A stretch of DNA of 64,000 nucleotides from NCBI RefSeq assembly GCF_001718835.1, contig NZ_CP013444.1:2170001-2234000 (forward strand), read 5' to 3'. Origin of the DNA: Burkholderia cepacia (lineage in GTDB: Bacteria > Pseudomonadota > Gammaproteobacteria > Burkholderiales > Burkholderiaceae). This document shows, piece by piece, positions 8,803 to 17,211 of this stretch (the stretch's first letter is position 1; every line of letters starts with the position of its first letter). The position numbers were made by a program, and so were the translations under genes. The notes below the pieces were generated by a model. That model made no database searches. It had not been told where the DNA came from and worked only from the letters and a program-made list of their open reading frames with translations.

Positions 8803-9015
8803 TCAGCCCTTATCGCGCCCCGGCTCATTCGGCTCTTGTTCGTCTCCGGAAAGGAGGTCAGATAGTTCGGACGGGGAAAGCCGCTTCATTTTCTTCTCTA
8901 GCTTGCGATCGTATTGCCGATCGTTCGGCTCCGAGGTCTGGGTCTTGCGGGCATATTGCTGCACGAAGCGACCGAGCTCGGCAGCCAGCCGAGATTTTGT
9001 GCGTTTCGTAGTCAT
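8803..9015 (-). CDS. small basic hypothetical protein
   Basis: 70 residues, strongly charged and mostly helical by eye (KRTKSRLAAELGRF, YDRKLEKKMKRLSPSELSDLL). No signal peptide, membrane segment or recognised domain. The Lys/Arg-rich first half followed by an acidic end could suit a nucleic-acid or protein-binding adaptor, but nothing proves this. The Shine-Dalgarno is weak. It may be co-transcribed with the 89-residue protein downstream, 61 bases away, and it begins 35 bases before a large inverted-repeat element. Confidence 0.5.
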   Translation of the reverse strand: MTTKRTKSRLAAELGRFVQQYARKTQTSEPNDRQYDRKLEKKMKRLSPSELSDLLSGDEQEPNEPGRDKG

Positions 9016-9077
9016 TTATTGATATTGCGCTGCTCCAAGTCATGCCTATGGTCTGTTTACATACGGAACACGCATGC

Positions 9078-9178
9078 GAATGCCCGAAATCGCTCGTAGG
9101 GCAAGGAGCGAGGAGCGCCGTTTGGCCGCGCCAAACAAGCGACGAGCGACGCCGCCATACGGGCGATTTCGGGCATTC
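9078..9178. repeat. first internal inverted repeat of the nested element
   Basis: A 16-bp perfect arm pair (9078-9093 with 9163-9178, core AATGCCCGAAATCGC). Its loop contains a smaller perfect hairpin, GTTTGGC at 9120-9126 with GCCAAAC at 9130-9136, and a run of GAGCG-type short repeats. Confidence 0.75.
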
Positions 9179-9203
9179 CCCTGGAATGAATTTCAAGTTT
9201 GGG

Positions 9204-9302
9204 GTTGCCACGAGAACGGCCGCTCGCCACGTTGTGCTCCTTGGCGATACGTCCAGTATTCGCGGCGTCGCGCGCCTCGCGAGCGGCCGTTCTCGTCGCA
9301 AC
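9204..9302. repeat. second internal inverted repeat of the nested element
   Basis: Arms 9204-9227 and 9279-9302 match in 23 of 24 positions (core ACGAGAACGGCCGCTCGC). The right arm abuts the outer 29-bp right repeat, sharing base 9302, so the outer and inner stems stack directly. Confidence 0.75.
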
Positions 9303-9528
9303 GCATGCGTGTTCCGTATGTAAACAGACCCTGAGCGCATGTGTGCATCGACTGTCAACGATTCAAATACTGACGTCGAGCGACTGTTTCCGGCCAAACT
9401 CAGTCGGGATGGTCGATACGTGCCGCATGGCATGGCCATAATCTGGCCGCACTGCGTCCGACGACGGTGCGCGAAGATCGGCTACGGCGTGCGTGTCATG
9501 CAAACGCATCAACCGACCGACGAAACGC

Positions 9529-10530
9529 TCATGGCGATGTCATCTTCGATGCCCATTGGCGGCCTGGCCAACTTTCGACGAACTGTGTTCGCCAGGAGGC
9601 AATGCCGAGGTCGGCGCCGCGAACGGAAACAATCGTTACGATGTCCTGGTTTGCGAGCATCGGCCACGCGCCAAAAGCAGCGCGCGCGATCGCATGCGTA
9701 CCCTGTTCGGTTTGTAGCATCGGGGAGCCGCTTACAACGGAAATAATGGTAACCGTGCGAGGCGCATCGCCCGACGATCCGACATGCCTGATGCTACTCA
9801 TTGTGACTCCGCTTCGCATGACCGAAGGGACCGTCAACGTTGCACGCTGGATTTGGTCCAGTTCCGTTAGCTTCGACGCAAGATATCGATTTACGAACGG
9901 ACTCGCGAGCAGTATGAGGCCGGCGAAGGCGCCCAGCGCGACCCAGTGCTTTCTGCGAACCTGAACAACTCGTACCTGCTTCGTGGAGACTCGAACGACG
10001 AGACTCGAGACTGCCAGGTCTTGCAACGATTGTCGGCTAGGCCGGTTGAACGCGAGCAGGTATACAAGCGCTGCGCCCCACAGAAATACGGCAAATGAGT
10101 TAACCCGTGAGATCCATGCTTCATGAGGTGAATTCAGCGCTGGGAGGTCGACAAACGCGATACCGCCGAGAACGGTCGGAACGGCAACAATTGCATAGCG
10201 CAGGCACGCTTGTGTCACGCCCAGCGTTGCAATCCCGTCCGCGTCACATCTGATGACCTTGATTTTTAACGCCTGCTTTCCGAGTGACTGACACCGTCCG
10301 GCATGGCCTTCCATCAAGCCGAAATAAGTCGAGCCGATTAGAAATCCAATCAACCGCCCCCACTGTCCAATTGCGGCCAACTGATCAAAGAACAAAATGG
10401 CCAGCGCCAGTCCAATCAGCCCAAGCACGACGCAATCGATGCCAAACGCCGCCGTCCTGCGCCAAAACCCTGCGACGTCGCCAACGCGACCTGCCACGCT
10501 TTCGTCTACCGCACTTTCATTTGTCGTCAT
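9529..10530 (-). CDS. RDD-family membrane protein with extra C-terminal domain
   Basis: 333 residues. The first half is an RDD domain: the opening FWRRTAAFGIDCVV carries the Arg/Asp pattern, followed by hydrophobic helices (LGLIGLALAILFF, GRLIGFLIGSTYFGLM), the family-typical SLGKQALKIKV, and two more helices. A further hydrophobic segment (WVALGAFAGLILLASPF) precedes a soluble domain of about 120 residues that I do not recognise; most RDD proteins lack this part. Function is unknown; RDD proteins are proposed transporters. Its GC is well below the window average, so it belongs to the accessory patch. Confidence 0.8.
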   Translation of the reverse strand: MTTNESAVDESVAGRVGDVAGFWRRTAAFGIDCVVLGLIGLALAILFFDQLAAIGQWGRLIGFLIGSTYFGLMEGHAGRCQSLGKQALKIKVIRCDADGIATLGVTQACLRYAIVAVPTVLGGIAFVDLPALNSPHEAWISRVNSFAVFLWGAALVYLLAFNRPSRQSLQDLAVSSLVVRVSTKQVRVVQVRRKHWVALGAFAGLILLASPFVNRYLASKLTELDQIQRATLTVPSVMRSGVTMSSIRHVGSSGDAPRTVTIISVVSGSPMLQTEQGTHAIARAAFGAWPMLANQDIVTIVSVRGADLGIASWRTQFVESWPGRQWASKMTSP

Positions 10531-10705
10531 GTCTTTCTACTTGCATCTATTTTTCTTGGACGTCGCGCCGACTCACCATCGGAGCACACTCTGTGTTCGA
10601 CGCTTGCCAGCGAAGCGCGGTGACGCACTCGCATTCCTGCGGTCGGTGGAAGGCATCGACGAATCCTAGACGAACTCAGCGCTACCTTCCTGATTTGATC
10701 CCTCT

Positions 10706-10954
10706 TCAGCGGCGCGGGCGTTGCAGCTGAGTTGGTAGACAGCGGACCATCAAGTGCAACGCCATTGGGACCAGTACACCATCGTCCACAATCCCGACGA
10801 ATGGAACAGCGAAATTGAAAGGATCGATCGCGTACAGCGCGACCAAAGCGATCGCGGGAATCAGCCATCCAGGGCGCTCGGGATGCCGCAACGCATACCC
10901 GAGTATGCGTAGATCGTTCCTTACAATTTTCCAAAGCAAAACGATTCTTTTCAT
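10706..10954 (-). CDS. DUF1232 small membrane protein
   Basis: 82 residues. The central part matches the DUF1232 (YkvA-like) pattern, with a hydrophobic segment running into YAIDPFNFAVPFVGIVDDG, where the family has a D/N-P-x-D-x-x-P motif and a following aspartate pair. It probably has two membrane segments with charged flanks (RIVLLWKIVRNDLRIL, RHPERPG). Role unknown. An AGGA Shine-Dalgarno stands about 9 bases before the ATG. It sits 175 bases from the start of the RDD gene, same strand, and could share its transcript. Confidence 0.75.
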   Translation of the reverse strand: MKRIVLLWKIVRNDLRILGYALRHPERPGWLIPAIALVALYAIDPFNFAVPFVGIVDDGVLVPMALHLMVRCLPTQLQRPRR

Positions 10955-11250
10955 GCCGACGGTTCCTGCTGCCTGAGGAAGGCGACGTCACACATTGCAT
11001 CCACACATCCGCTTCACTGCCTTCAGAGTTCAAACGTGCGGAGCCCGTTTTCGCGACTCAAATCGTACTCCCGGATAGGTCGCAGCGACGGTCAATAAGT
11101 GTCAGGAACAGGCTTGGCTTCCTTGCTCACTGAATATTGACGATCCAGACAAAAACCTGACGGCACCCGATACGGAGCGCCCAATCCGGTCCCGGAACCG
11201 ACTCAACGCGTGTTGAACGCATCCGCCTCATCTCCACCGACGAGTGCAAC
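10955..11250. other. intergenic region
   Basis: 296 bases of mixed composition between the DUF1232 gene start and the end of the SMI1-type gene. Frames here are short and overlap in several directions without Shine-Dalgarno sites. No terminator, RNA gene or repeat was recognised. Confidence 0.45.
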
Positions 11251-11724
11251 TCAAGCAACCCCCTCGAAATCACGTTCATCGAACGGCTCGCTGAGTTCGC
11301 CCGAAGTGCATAGCCATTCGATCGCCTGCTCCAGTCCGTCCCCGGCCACAAAAATGGACTCGCTTTCTCGTGGCAGAACCAATATCCGATCGGGACTGCC
11401 CGGATGAAAAATCAGCTCGTCACCCACCGTGGTATCGCCGATGACGATCGCGCGAGACGCCGCGTCCTTGGTCAGGACACTTCGCCCCTCATCCCAGAAC
11501 CAGTATTGATCGATGCGCGCCCGCCAGTCTTCAAGCTCCGCCAGAATCCTTCGAGGCGGATAAATTCGAACGAAATCGCCGCCGAGAACACCTTCGCCAA
11601 ACCGCGTAATGTACTCCGCATAGCCTTTCGGAAACCTTGTCCGTAGCTTCTCTTCGGCCGCGCTGACATCCGCCGCTGTGGGGCAAGCAGAAGCGGCCTT
11701 ACGCACGATGATTCGATTGAACAT
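11251..11724 (-). CDS. SMI1/KNR4 (SUKH) family protein, probable immunity protein
   Basis: 157 residues with the SUKH pattern: an early Glu-rich helix (AAEEKLRTRFPKGYAEYITRFG), the turn GEGVLGGDFVRIYPP, a middle strand pair (RAIVIGDTTVGDELIFHPG) and a late helix after SIFVAGDGLEQAIEWL. Bacterial SUKH proteins usually neutralise toxins of polymorphic or type VI-linked systems. No toxin gene is adjacent, so this is an orphan antidote or the remnant of a toxin cassette. A GGGAGTG Shine-Dalgarno precedes the ATG. It is the clearest immunity-type gene of the 5.5-11.8 kb patch. Confidence 0.8.
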   Translation of the reverse strand: MFNRIIVRKAASACPTAADVSAAEEKLRTRFPKGYAEYITRFGEGVLGGDFVRIYPPRRILAELEDWRARIDQYWFWDEGRSVLTKDAASRAIVIGDTTVGDELIFHPGSPDRILVLPRESESIFVAGDGLEQAIEWLCTSGELSEPFDERDFEGVA

Positions 11725-11808
11725 TCACACTCCCATTAGCGAAAATCGATTATCGCCAAAATGGGTTCTTCTTTGAATCGATCACCGAAAGCGATAACCC
11801 GATTCGCA

Positions 11809-12786
11809 TCAAGCGAATCCCGACAGCGAATCAGGCGCTCCAACAAACCGCAACTCCCCCGATGCCCCCGTCAGCAATTCGCGATTCGCGTCCGCGGCCG
11901 CGCGCAGGTAATCCCACAGCGCGGTCACGCGCCGCAGCTTGCGCAGATCCTCGCGGCACGTCAGCCAGAAGCACCGCGTGACGACCACGTCGTCCGGCAG
12001 CACGGGCACCAGCGCCGGCTGCGTGGCCGCCATGAAGCACGGCAGGATCGCGAGCCCGCCGCCCTGCAGCGCCGCGAAATACTGCGCGATCACGCTCGTC
12101 GTGCGCAGCCCGGCCGTCGCGCCGGGCACGGCCCGGTCGAGGTACAGCAGCTCGTTGCTGAACGCGAGATCGTCGACGTAGCTGATGAACGTGTGCGCGG
12201 CAAGATCGCCCACGCCCGCAATCGGCGCATGACTCGCCAGATACGCCCGCGTCGCGTAGAGCCGCAACTGGTAATCGCACAGCTTCGTGACCACGTAAGG
12301 CCCGCGCTCGGGCCGCTCGAGCGTGATCGCGAGGTCGGCCTCGCGCTTGGGCAGGTTGACGAAATGCGGCACCGGCAGCAGGTCGACCGTCACGTGCGGA
12401 TGCTCGGCGCGAAACTGCGCGAGCTGCGGCGCGAGGAAAAAACACCCGAACCCTTCCGTCGACCCGATCCGCACATGACCCGACAGCGCCTCGCCCGTGT
12501 TCGCGACCTGGTCGCACGCGGATTGCACGGTCGTCTCCATCGCGTCCGCATACGCGACGAGCCGCTGCCCTTCGGCCGTCAGCGTGAAGCCGCCGGAGCG
12601 CGACTTGTCGAACAGCAGCGTGCCCATCGCGGCCTCGAGCGCGCGGATGCGCCGCGCGACGGTCGTGTAGTCGACGCCCAGCCGCTTCGCGGCGCCGCTC
12701 GCCCGCTGCGTGCGCGCGACTTCGAGGAAAAAGCGCAGGTCGTCCCAGTTCAGGTTGCCGGAAACCGGCTCGGTGGCATGTCGCAT
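11809..12786 (-). CDS. LysR-family transcriptional regulator
   Basis: 325 residues from the chosen ATG. The N-terminal winged helix reads NWDDLRFFLEVARTQRASGAAKRLGVDYTTVARRI, and a substrate-binding domain follows (EALSGHVRIGSTEGFG onwards). The first helix and the DYTTVARRI recognition helix place it in the group of LysR proteins often found beside catabolic genes. It is divergent from the MHS transporter and mmsA-mmsB genes, so it is the likely regulator of valine or hydroxyacid catabolism there. The open frame extends to 12846, but the conserved domain begins shortly after the Met at 12786. Confidence 0.88.
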   Translation of the reverse strand: MRHATEPVSGNLNWDDLRFFLEVARTQRASGAAKRLGVDYTTVARRIRALEAAMGTLLFDKSRSGGFTLTAEGQRLVAYADAMETTVQSACDQVANTGEALSGHVRIGSTEGFGCFFLAPQLAQFRAEHPHVTVDLLPVPHFVNLPKREADLAITLERPERGPYVVTKLCDYQLRLYATRAYLASHAPIAGVGDLAAHTFISYVDDLAFSNELLYLDRAVPGATAGLRTTSVIAQYFAALQGGGLAILPCFMAATQPALVPVLPDDVVVTRCFWLTCREDLRKLRRVTALWDYLRAAADANRELLTGASGELRFVGAPDSLSGFA

Positions 12787-12831
12787 CGGCGAGGGAAAAA
12801 GAGGCTGGGGTCTCCGGGCCGGCCGTCGATA

Positions 12832-12843
12832 TGCATAAATGCA
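12832..12843. promoter_or_regulatory. perfect 12-bp palindrome TGCATAAATGCA, candidate operator
   Basis: TGCAT-AA-ATGCA lies in the 157-bp gap between the LysR gene and the divergent transporter gene. LysR proteins bind interrupted dyads of this kind in divergent regions, so it is a candidate site for the neighbouring regulator. This is positional inference only. Confidence 0.4.
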
Positions 12844-12943
12844 CATCCAACCGGCTTCTTTATCGGTACATGATGAATCTGCGCATAACTATACTCGACC
12901 GTGACCTGCGGACCACGAGCCGCGGCACCACCACGGAGACACC

Positions 12944-14263
12944 ATGCAGACGCGATCCACCCTCGATGAGCATGCGACAGTCGCGGCACCGGCGCCCGAG
13001 CGCACCGCGAAGCACCACCTGCTGGCCGGCTGGGCCAGCATGGCCGGCACCACGATCGAGTGGTACGACTTCTTCCTCTACGGCACGGCCGCCGCGCTCG
13101 TGTTCAACCGCATCTTCTTCCCGTCGCTGGACCCCGTCGTCGGCACGCTCGCCGCGTTCGGCACGTTCGCGGTCGGCTTCATCGGGCGGCCGATGGGCGG
13201 CATCGTGTTCGGCCACTTCGGCGACCGCATCGGCCGCAAGTCGATGCTGATGATCACGCTGCTGCTGATGGGCGTGCCGAGCATGATCATCGGGCTGATC
13301 CCGTCGTACGACAGCATCGGCTACTGGGCCGCCGCGCTGCTGATCGGGATGCGGTTCCTGCAGGGGATGGCGGTCGGCGGCGAATGGGGCGGCGCGGTGC
13401 TGATGGCCGTCGAACACGCGCCGAAGGGCCGCAAGGGGCTGTTCGGCAGCCTGCCGCAGACGGGCGTCGGGCTCGGCCTGATCCTGTCGTCGGTCGCGAT
13501 GGCCGCGGTGGCCGCGCTGCCGGAAGCCGACATGCTGTCGTGGGGCTGGCGCGTGCCGTTCCTCGCGAGCATCGCGCTGGTCGGCCTCGGCTGGTTCATC
13601 CGCGCGAAGGTGCCCGAATCGCCCGACTTCGAGAAGATGCAGCGCCAGGGCAAGGCCGAGAAATCGCCGGTGACGGCCGCGCTGCGCCGCCATCCGCGCG
13701 AGGTGCTGACGATCGTCGGCGCGCGCGCCGCCGAGAACACCTGGTTCTACATGGTCGTCACGTTCGCGCTCGCCTACGCGACGCAGCAGCTGCATCTGCC
13801 GAAAGCCGAGATGCTGCACGCGATCACGGCCGGCGCCGCGCTGTCGCTCGTCACGATGCCGCTGTGCGGCCATCTCAGCGACCGCATCGGCCAGCGCCGG
13901 ATGTTCGCGATCGGGCTCGTGCTGATGTGCGCGTTCGCCGCGCCGTTCTTCATGATGCTCGGCACGCAGCAGACGTCGACCGCATGGTGGGCGATCGTGC
14001 TCGGCCTCGGCGTCGTGTTCCCGATTCTCTATGCGCCGGAATCGCTGCTGTTCGCGCAGCAGTTCCCGGCGGAGATCCGCTACAGCGGCATCTCGCTGTC
14101 GGTGCAGCTGGCCGGCGTGATCGGCGGCGGCTTCGCGCCGATGATCGCGACGTCGCTGCTCAAGGCCGGCGGCGGCCAGCCGCATTACGTGATCGCGTAC
14201 CTCGTCGGTTTCGGCGTGTTCGCGCTGATCTGCACGGGGCTGATGCGTCGCGCGCGCGATTGA
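12944..14263 (+). CDS. MFS transporter, metabolite:H+ symporter (MHS) type
   Basis: 439 residues, about 12 membrane segments. The opening AGTTIEWYDFFLYGTAAAL, the loop GHFGDRIGRKSML and RFLQGMAVGGEWGGAVLM are hallmarks of the MHS group, which includes the KgtP, ProP and ShiA transporters and imports organic acids or zwitterions with protons. Gene order LysR / transporter / mmsA / mmsB suggests a branched-chain catabolite such as 3-hydroxyisobutyrate or a related acid as substrate, which is inferred from context. The ATG follows GGAGACACC, a reasonable Shine-Dalgarno. Confidence 0.88.
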   Translation: MQTRSTLDEHATVAAPAPERTAKHHLLAGWASMAGTTIEWYDFFLYGTAAALVFNRIFFPSLDPVVGTLAAFGTFAVGFIGRPMGGIVFGHFGDRIGRKSMLMITLLLMGVPSMIIGLIPSYDSIGYWAAALLIGMRFLQGMAVGGEWGGAVLMAVEHAPKGRKGLFGSLPQTGVGLGLILSSVAMAAVAALPEADMLSWGWRVPFLASIALVGLGWFIRAKVPESPDFEKMQRQGKAEKSPVTAALRRHPREVLTIVGARAAENTWFYMVVTFALAYATQQLHLPKAEMLHAITAGAALSLVTMPLCGHLSDRIGQRRMFAIGLVLMCAFAAPFFMMLGTQQTSTAWWAIVLGLGVVFPILYAPESLLFAQQFPAEIRYSGISLSVQLAGVIGGGFAPMIATSLLKAGGGQPHYVIAYLVGFGVFALICTGLMRRARD

Positions 14264-14369
14264 CCGCGCGCCCCGCCCCGCTCCCCATTCGTTGACCTGC
14301 CGGCCGGCGCGCATGCGCGGCGGCCGCCTCCTTTCATCGCATTGCCGCTTCTTTATTCGGAGATTGTTC

Positions 14370-15896
14370 ATGAACGCCGCAGTTCCCCAGACCACCCTCG
14401 CCCTGCCCACCGCCAAGCTGCTGATCGACGGCGCGTTCGTCGAATCGCAAAGCGCCGAATGGGGCGACATCGTCAACCCCGCGACGCAGGAAACGATCGG
14501 CCGCGTGCCGTACGCGACGCTCGACGAGGTCGACGCCGCGATCGCGTCCGCGCAGCGCGCGTTCCAGACCTGGAAGACGACACCGATCGGCGCGCGCCTG
14601 CGCATCATGCTGAAGTTCCAGGATCTCGTGCGCCGCAATCTCGAACGGATCGCGCACACGCTGACGGCCGAGCAGGGCAAGACGCTGCCCGATGCGCAGG
14701 GCGACATCTTCCGCGGCCTCGAAGTGGTCGAGCACGCGTGCTCGATCGGCACGCTGCAGCAAGGCGAATTCGCGGAGAACGTGGCGGGCGGCGTCGATAC
14801 CTACACGCTGCGCCAGCCGATCGGCGTGTGCGCGGGCATCACGCCGTTCAACTTCCCCGGCATGATCCCGCTGTGGATGTTCCCGATGGCGATCGTCTGC
14901 GGCAACACGTTCGTGCTGAAGCCGTCGGAGCAGGATCCGCTGTCGACGATGCAGCTCGTCGAGCTCGCGATCGAGGCCGGCGTGCCGCAAGGCGTGCTGA
15001 ACGTCGTGCACGGCGGCAAGACGGTGGTCGACCGCCTCTGCACGCACCCGGACATCAAGGCGATCTCGTTCGTCGGCTCGACGCGCGTCGGCACGCACGT
15101 GTACAACCTCGGCAGCCAGCACGGCAAGCGCGTGCAGTCGATGATGGGCGCGAAGAACCACGCGGTCGTGCTGCCCGATGCGCACCGCGAGCAGTCGATC
15201 AACGCGCTCGTCGGCGCGGGCTTCGGCGCGGCCGGCCAGCGCTGCATGGCGACGTCGGTCGTCGTGCTGGTCGGCAACGCGCGCGACTGGCTGCCCGAGC
15301 TCGTCGAGAAGGCGAAGGCGCTGAAGGTCAACGCGGGCCACGAACCGGGTACCGATGTCGGCCCGGTCGTGTCGAAGGCCGCGCATGCGCGCATCACCGC
15401 GCTGATCGACGAAGGCGTGAAGGCCGGTGCGACGCTCGAACTCGACGGCCGCAACGTGAAGGTGCCCGGCTACGAGCACGGCAACTTCGTCGGCCCGACG
15501 ATCTTCTCGGGTGTGACGACCGACATGTCGATCTATACGGAAGAAATCTTCGGGCCGGTGGTGGTCGTGCTCGAAGCCGACACGCTCGACGACGCGATCG
15601 CGCTCGTCAACCGCAACCCGATGGGCAACGGCGTGGGGCTGTTCACGCAGAGCGGCGCGGCGGCACGCAAGTTCCAGAGCGAGATCGACATCGGCCAGGT
15701 CGGCATCAACATCCCGATTCCGGTGCCGGTGCCCTACTTCAGCTTCACGGGTTCGCGCGGCTCGAAGCTCGGCGATCTCGGCCCGTACGGCAAGCAGGTC
15801 GTGCAGTTCTACACGCAGACGAAGACGGTCACCGCGCGCTGGTTCGACGACGACGCGACGGCCGGCGGCGTGAACACGACGATCGCGCTGCGTTGA
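14370..15896 (+). CDS. mmsA: methylmalonate-semialdehyde dehydrogenase (CoA-acylating)
   Basis: 508 residues. It belongs to the aldehyde dehydrogenase superfamily and shows the features of the CoA-acylating mmsA branch: GITPFNFPGMIPLWMFP near residue 160, the NAD-site FVGSTRVGTHVY, and the nucleophilic Cys in FGAAGQRCMATSVVVL. The enzyme turns methylmalonate semialdehyde into propionyl-CoA with NAD and CoA in valine breakdown. It is followed by mmsB, 14 bases after the stop. The open frame begins at 14292, but the Met at 14370 sits a family-typical distance before AKLLIDGAFVES, so I start there. Confidence 0.93.
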   Translation: MNAAVPQTTLALPTAKLLIDGAFVESQSAEWGDIVNPATQETIGRVPYATLDEVDAAIASAQRAFQTWKTTPIGARLRIMLKFQDLVRRNLERIAHTLTAEQGKTLPDAQGDIFRGLEVVEHACSIGTLQQGEFAENVAGGVDTYTLRQPIGVCAGITPFNFPGMIPLWMFPMAIVCGNTFVLKPSEQDPLSTMQLVELAIEAGVPQGVLNVVHGGKTVVDRLCTHPDIKAISFVGSTRVGTHVYNLGSQHGKRVQSMMGAKNHAVVLPDAHREQSINALVGAGFGAAGQRCMATSVVVLVGNARDWLPELVEKAKALKVNAGHEPGTDVGPVVSKAAHARITALIDEGVKAGATLELDGRNVKVPGYEHGNFVGPTIFSGVTTDMSIYTEEIFGPVVVVLEADTLDDAIALVNRNPMGNGVGLFTQSGAAARKFQSEIDIGQVGINIPIPVPVPYFSFTGSRGSKLGDLGPYGKQVVQFYTQTKTVTARWFDDDATAGGVNTTIALR

Positions 15897-15910
15897 GCGG
15901 GGGCCTGCAC

Positions 15911-16801
15911 ATGGACATCGCATTCATCGGACTCGGCAACATGGGCGGCCCCATGGCCGCGAACCTGCTGAAAGCCGGCCACGCGCTGACGGTGTTCGAC
16001 CTCGACGCGCATGCGGTCGACGTCGCGGTGCGCGCCGGCGCGACCGCCGCCGGCTCGCCGCGCGACGCGGCCGCGCGCGGCGCGGTCGTGATCACGATGC
16101 TGCCCGCAGCTTCGCACGTGCAGCAGGTCTATCTCGGCGACGACGGCGTACTGGCCGGCGCGCGCGCCGGCGCGACGCTGATCGACTGCAGCACGATCGA
16201 TCCCGGCACCGTGCGCGCGATCGCCGACGCGGCCGCGCGGCAGGACCATCCGCTTGCGGACGCGCCGGTGTCCGGCGGCACCGGCGGCGCGCAGGCCGGC
16301 ACGCTGACCTTCATGGTCGGCGCGGACGCCGCGCTGTTCGAGCGCATCCGCCCCGTGCTGCTCGACATGGGCAGGAACGTCGTGCATTGCGGCGGCACGG
16401 GCACCGGGCAGATCGCGAAGATCTGCAACAACCTGCTGCTCGGGATCTCGATGATGGGCGTCTCGGAAGCGATGGCGCTCGGCGCCGCGCTCGGGATCGA
16501 TCCGTCCGTGCTGGCCGGCATCATCAATACGTCGACCGGCCGCTGCTGGAGCTCGGACAGCTGCAATCCCTACCCGGGCGTGCTGCCCGCGGCGCCGGCC
16601 GCGCGCGGCTACGCGGGCGGGTTCGCGGCGAACCTGATGCTGAAGGATCTCGGGCTCGCGACCGAAGCGGCACGGAGCGCGCATCAGCCGGTGTGGATGG
16701 GCGCACTCGCGCAGCAGCTCTATCAATCGATGAGCCAGCAGGGGCTCGGCACGCTCGACTTCTCCGCGTGCGTGAAGCTGTACGAGGCGCCGGCCGCGTG
16801 A
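15911..16801 (+). CDS. mmsB: 3-hydroxyisobutyrate dehydrogenase
   Basis: 296 residues. The N-terminal nucleotide-binding fold starts IAFIGLGNMGGPMAANLLKAGH, the substrate motif DAPVSGGTGGAQAGTLTFMVG is complete, and the catalytic Lys sits in GQIAKICNNLLLG. The enzyme oxidises 3-hydroxyisobutyrate to methylmalonate semialdehyde with NAD, feeding the product straight to MmsA. The 14-base gap after mmsA and shared strand indicate one operon with the transporter upstream. Confidence 0.94.
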   Translation: MDIAFIGLGNMGGPMAANLLKAGHALTVFDLDAHAVDVAVRAGATAAGSPRDAAARGAVVITMLPAASHVQQVYLGDDGVLAGARAGATLIDCSTIDPGTVRAIADAAARQDHPLADAPVSGGTGGAQAGTLTFMVGADAALFERIRPVLLDMGRNVVHCGGTGTGQIAKICNNLLLGISMMGVSEAMALGAALGIDPSVLAGIINTSTGRCWSSDSCNPYPGVLPAAPAARGYAGGFAANLMLKDLGLATEAARSAHQPVWMGALAQQLYQSMSQQGLGTLDFSACVKLYEAPAA

Positions 16802-16878
16802 CGCCGGGACGGCGGCGGCGCGGCGTTACGTGCCGCCCGCCGCCCCTCCGCCCCGCCGCCGTGTGTCGCCGGAATCGT

Positions 16879-17211
16879 TCAGCCGCGCGGGCCCGCCATG
16901 GCCTCGAAGGTCGGATGGCACTCGAATGCGAGTTCTGAGCGGCCGCTCACGCCGCGGCCGGCGCTCAGCGCCTCCTGCTTCAGGCTGGCGCGCATGCCGC
17001 GCTGCGAGCAGAAGTTCATCGCCTCGTTGACCGCGTTCTCGTGTGCGGTCGCCCAGTTGGTCGAGACGCCGACCGTGCGCGTCGTCACGGTAAATACGTT
17101 CGGGTTCGACGTCGCCGCGACATCGGACGTGGTCGAGCAGGCGGCAAGCAGGCAGGCGGCGGCCACGAGCGGCAGCCAGCGCAGGGATCGGAAATGGACA
17201 GGATTCGTCAT
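16879..17211 (-). CDS. small putative lipoprotein
   Basis: 110 residues. A lipoprotein signal peptide (LRWLPLVAAACLLAAC, Cys at about 26) is followed by a mature part of about 85 residues containing FTVTTRTVGVSTNWATAHENAVNEAMNFCSQRG. That pattern, with a conserved-looking Cys and an Ala/Glu-rich helix, resembles short YecR/DUF-type lipoproteins of beta-proteobacteria; I cannot assign a function. It is convergent with mmsB. Confidence 0.75.
   Translation of the reverse strand: MTNPVHFRSLRWLPLVAAACLLAACSTTSDVAATSNPNVFTVTTRTVGVSTNWATAHENAVNEAMNFCSQRGMRASLKQEALSAGRGVSGRSELAFECHPTFEAMAGPRG

Larger units (their letters stand above)
9050..9330. repeat. 281-bp element bounded by 29-bp perfect inverted repeats
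   Basis: Bases 9050-9078 and 9302-9330 are perfect reverse complements (29 of 29). The left end begins GGTCTGTTTACATACGG and the right end finishes with its complement. Inside lie two further inverted repeats, 9078-9093/9163-9178 and 9204-9227/9279-9302, which almost fill the space, so the single strand could fold into a three-way structure. No transposase frame and no obvious target-site duplication is present. It looks like a non-autonomous mobile element (MITE-like) or a large structured repeat. Confidence 0.8.

Noticed and set aside
8858..9439. A 193-codon frame across the nested inverted repeats
   Set aside because: It is translated repeat sequence and overlaps a better small gene; nothing protein-like in it.
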